From Methanoculleus sp. (GTDB lineage Archaea; Halobacteriota; Methanomicrobia; Methanomicrobiales; Methanoculleaceae), in contig NZ_JAJGBK010000003.1 in NCBI RefSeq assembly GCF_020696975.1, positions 62,001 through 126,000 on the forward strand: DNA of 64,000 bases, given 5' to 3'. Positions 63,549 through 64,000 of the stretch are shown in pieces; position 1 is the first letter of the stretch; every line of letters starts with the position of its first letter. The position numbers and the translations under genes are program-made. The notes under the pieces were generated by a model, which saw nothing but the letters and a program-made list of their open reading frames with translations, made no database searches and was not told the DNA's origin.

Positions 63549-64000
63549 GATATCGAAGATCGTTCCCGCGACGGCAACCTTCGCAGACCACATGGCTCCT
63601 GTAAGGTAACCCGAGACGATATCGAAGATCTGCTCTGCCTCGCGCACGGTTCCGTTGGCGGAGGCTTTACCGTACGTCAGGCCATAGTCGGCGGCCTCCC
63701 GCGCGGTCTTCGCTCTGCGGAGGTCGGAGACAATTGCAGGAGGCAGCAGCCCTCTGTCGACGAACAACTCTTCGATGGCGGCTATAAGGCACTCGTGGCT
63801 CTTCTCGACGTAACCAGCGCTAAAGAGCAGCGATTTGCAGGCGTGGAACATTGAGTAGTATGCTTGATGATCGTCCACTTGAAGTCCGAGTCACAGAGGG
63901 AGTTCTTCGCCGAATCGAGATCTCGTTTCGCTTCGGCTAACTCCTTCTCGACCATCGCACTGCTTGCGGGCCGTTTGACCACACCCCGGCGGCTCACGCA
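63501..64000 (-). pseudogene. Frameshifted HEPN-domain gene (likely toxin half of HEPN/MNT pair)
   Basis: On the minus strand MVEKELAEAKRDLDSAKNS (from ATG 63955; or an earlier GTG 63997 or a start beyond the window) leads to DFKWTIIK, then the frame is lost by one missing base near 63861-63864. With that base restored it continues as AYYSMFHACKSLLFSAGY, EELFVDRGLLPPAI and on to a stop at 63501. This is the HEPN pattern of MNT-HEPN toxin-antitoxin pairs. The C-terminus has a tandem duplication with IFDIVSGYLTG twice. The 5' end may lie outside the window. Confidence 0.7.
63527..63630 (-). repeat. In-frame 69-bp tandem duplication in the HEPN C-terminus
   Basis: A 35-base sequence CTCCTGTAAGGTAACCCGAG... 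occurs at 63527-63561 and 63596-63630, i.e. offset 69 bases (23 codons), so the peptide IFDIVSGYLTG is repeated in frame. A recent slippage or unequal-exchange event. Confidence 0.75.

Noticed and set aside
1-64000. tRNA, rRNA or structural RNA genes
   Set aside because: I looked for the TTCGA/TTCAA T-arm pattern with matching acceptor stems and for rRNA-like blocks and saw none; a covariance-model scan would be decisive.

Overview
The window is chromosomal DNA of a high-GC, formate-using methanogenic archaeon of the order Methanomicrobiales, most like Methanoculleus. Supporting markers are F420-type formate dehydrogenase (fdhAB) with an FNT formate channel (fdhC), SepCysS for tRNA-dependent cysteine synthesis, the archaeal mre11-rad50-nurA-herA operon, DUF2150 and DUF2115 proteins, and TATA boxes with short or leaderless 5' ends. 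I found no rRNA, tRNA or CRISPR array. The species assignment is inference from gene content.

Layout: 0-1.7 kb has the tail of a coiled-coil gene, a small protein with an apparent ACG start, and an orphan SPPY-type DNA methyltransferase. 1.8-9.2 kb has fdhA-fdhB, a divergent ClC channel with CBS domains, then fdhC with an OB-fold membrane protein. 9.3-16.2 kb (minus) is the DNA-end-processing operon mre11-rad50-nurA-herA. 16.3-20 kb has SepCysS with a small helical partner, then ThiI and LarE, so it is rich in sulfur-transfer genes. 20.1-21.7 kb has DUF2150, a Cys-rich small protein and a GNAT enzyme. 21.8-38 kb is a surface-polysaccharide island: flippase, nucleotide-sugar dehydrogenases, glycosyltransferases, a TagF-like/GpsA/nucleotidyltransferase trio, methyltransferases, a deacetylase, an IS1634-like transposase, a decayed glycosyltransferase and a DUF3800 gene. 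Its 30-36 kb part is mosaic and partly AT-rich. 38-41.7 kb is a metal/cobalamin-type ABC uptake operon whose binding protein carries a dockerin-like module. 41.9-54 kb holds mostly single genes: PRC-barrel, HExxH protein, Cache lipoprotein, Na+/solute symporter, M13 peptidase, GNAT, a Cys-cluster protein and a multi-PAS histidine kinase.

The right end (54.3-64 kb) is the most unusual. It has two paralogous 45-residue Lys/Ala-rich proteins 4 kb apart with matching promoters, a frameshifted zinc-ribbon gene, and an MFS transporter. It also has a pair of ~325-bp non-coding elements with iterated 7-bp motifs at both ends. Motif spacing is the same in both left arms, but the motif is GGCAGCA in one element and GACAGCA in the other, so every copy and its complement has changed in concert. 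Finally there is a two-gene operon for a membrane protein and a ~1060-residue exported protein of unknown function, and a frameshifted HEPN gene with an in-frame tandem duplication. A ~7.2-kb part of this region lies between ~183-bp imperfect direct repeats that join an MFS tail to a HEPN tail.

Functionally, the left half is core metabolism and information processing with overlapping operons. The middle builds and decorates the cell surface. The right end shows duplication, decay and mobile-type repeats. All calls come from reading the sequence; no database search was run.
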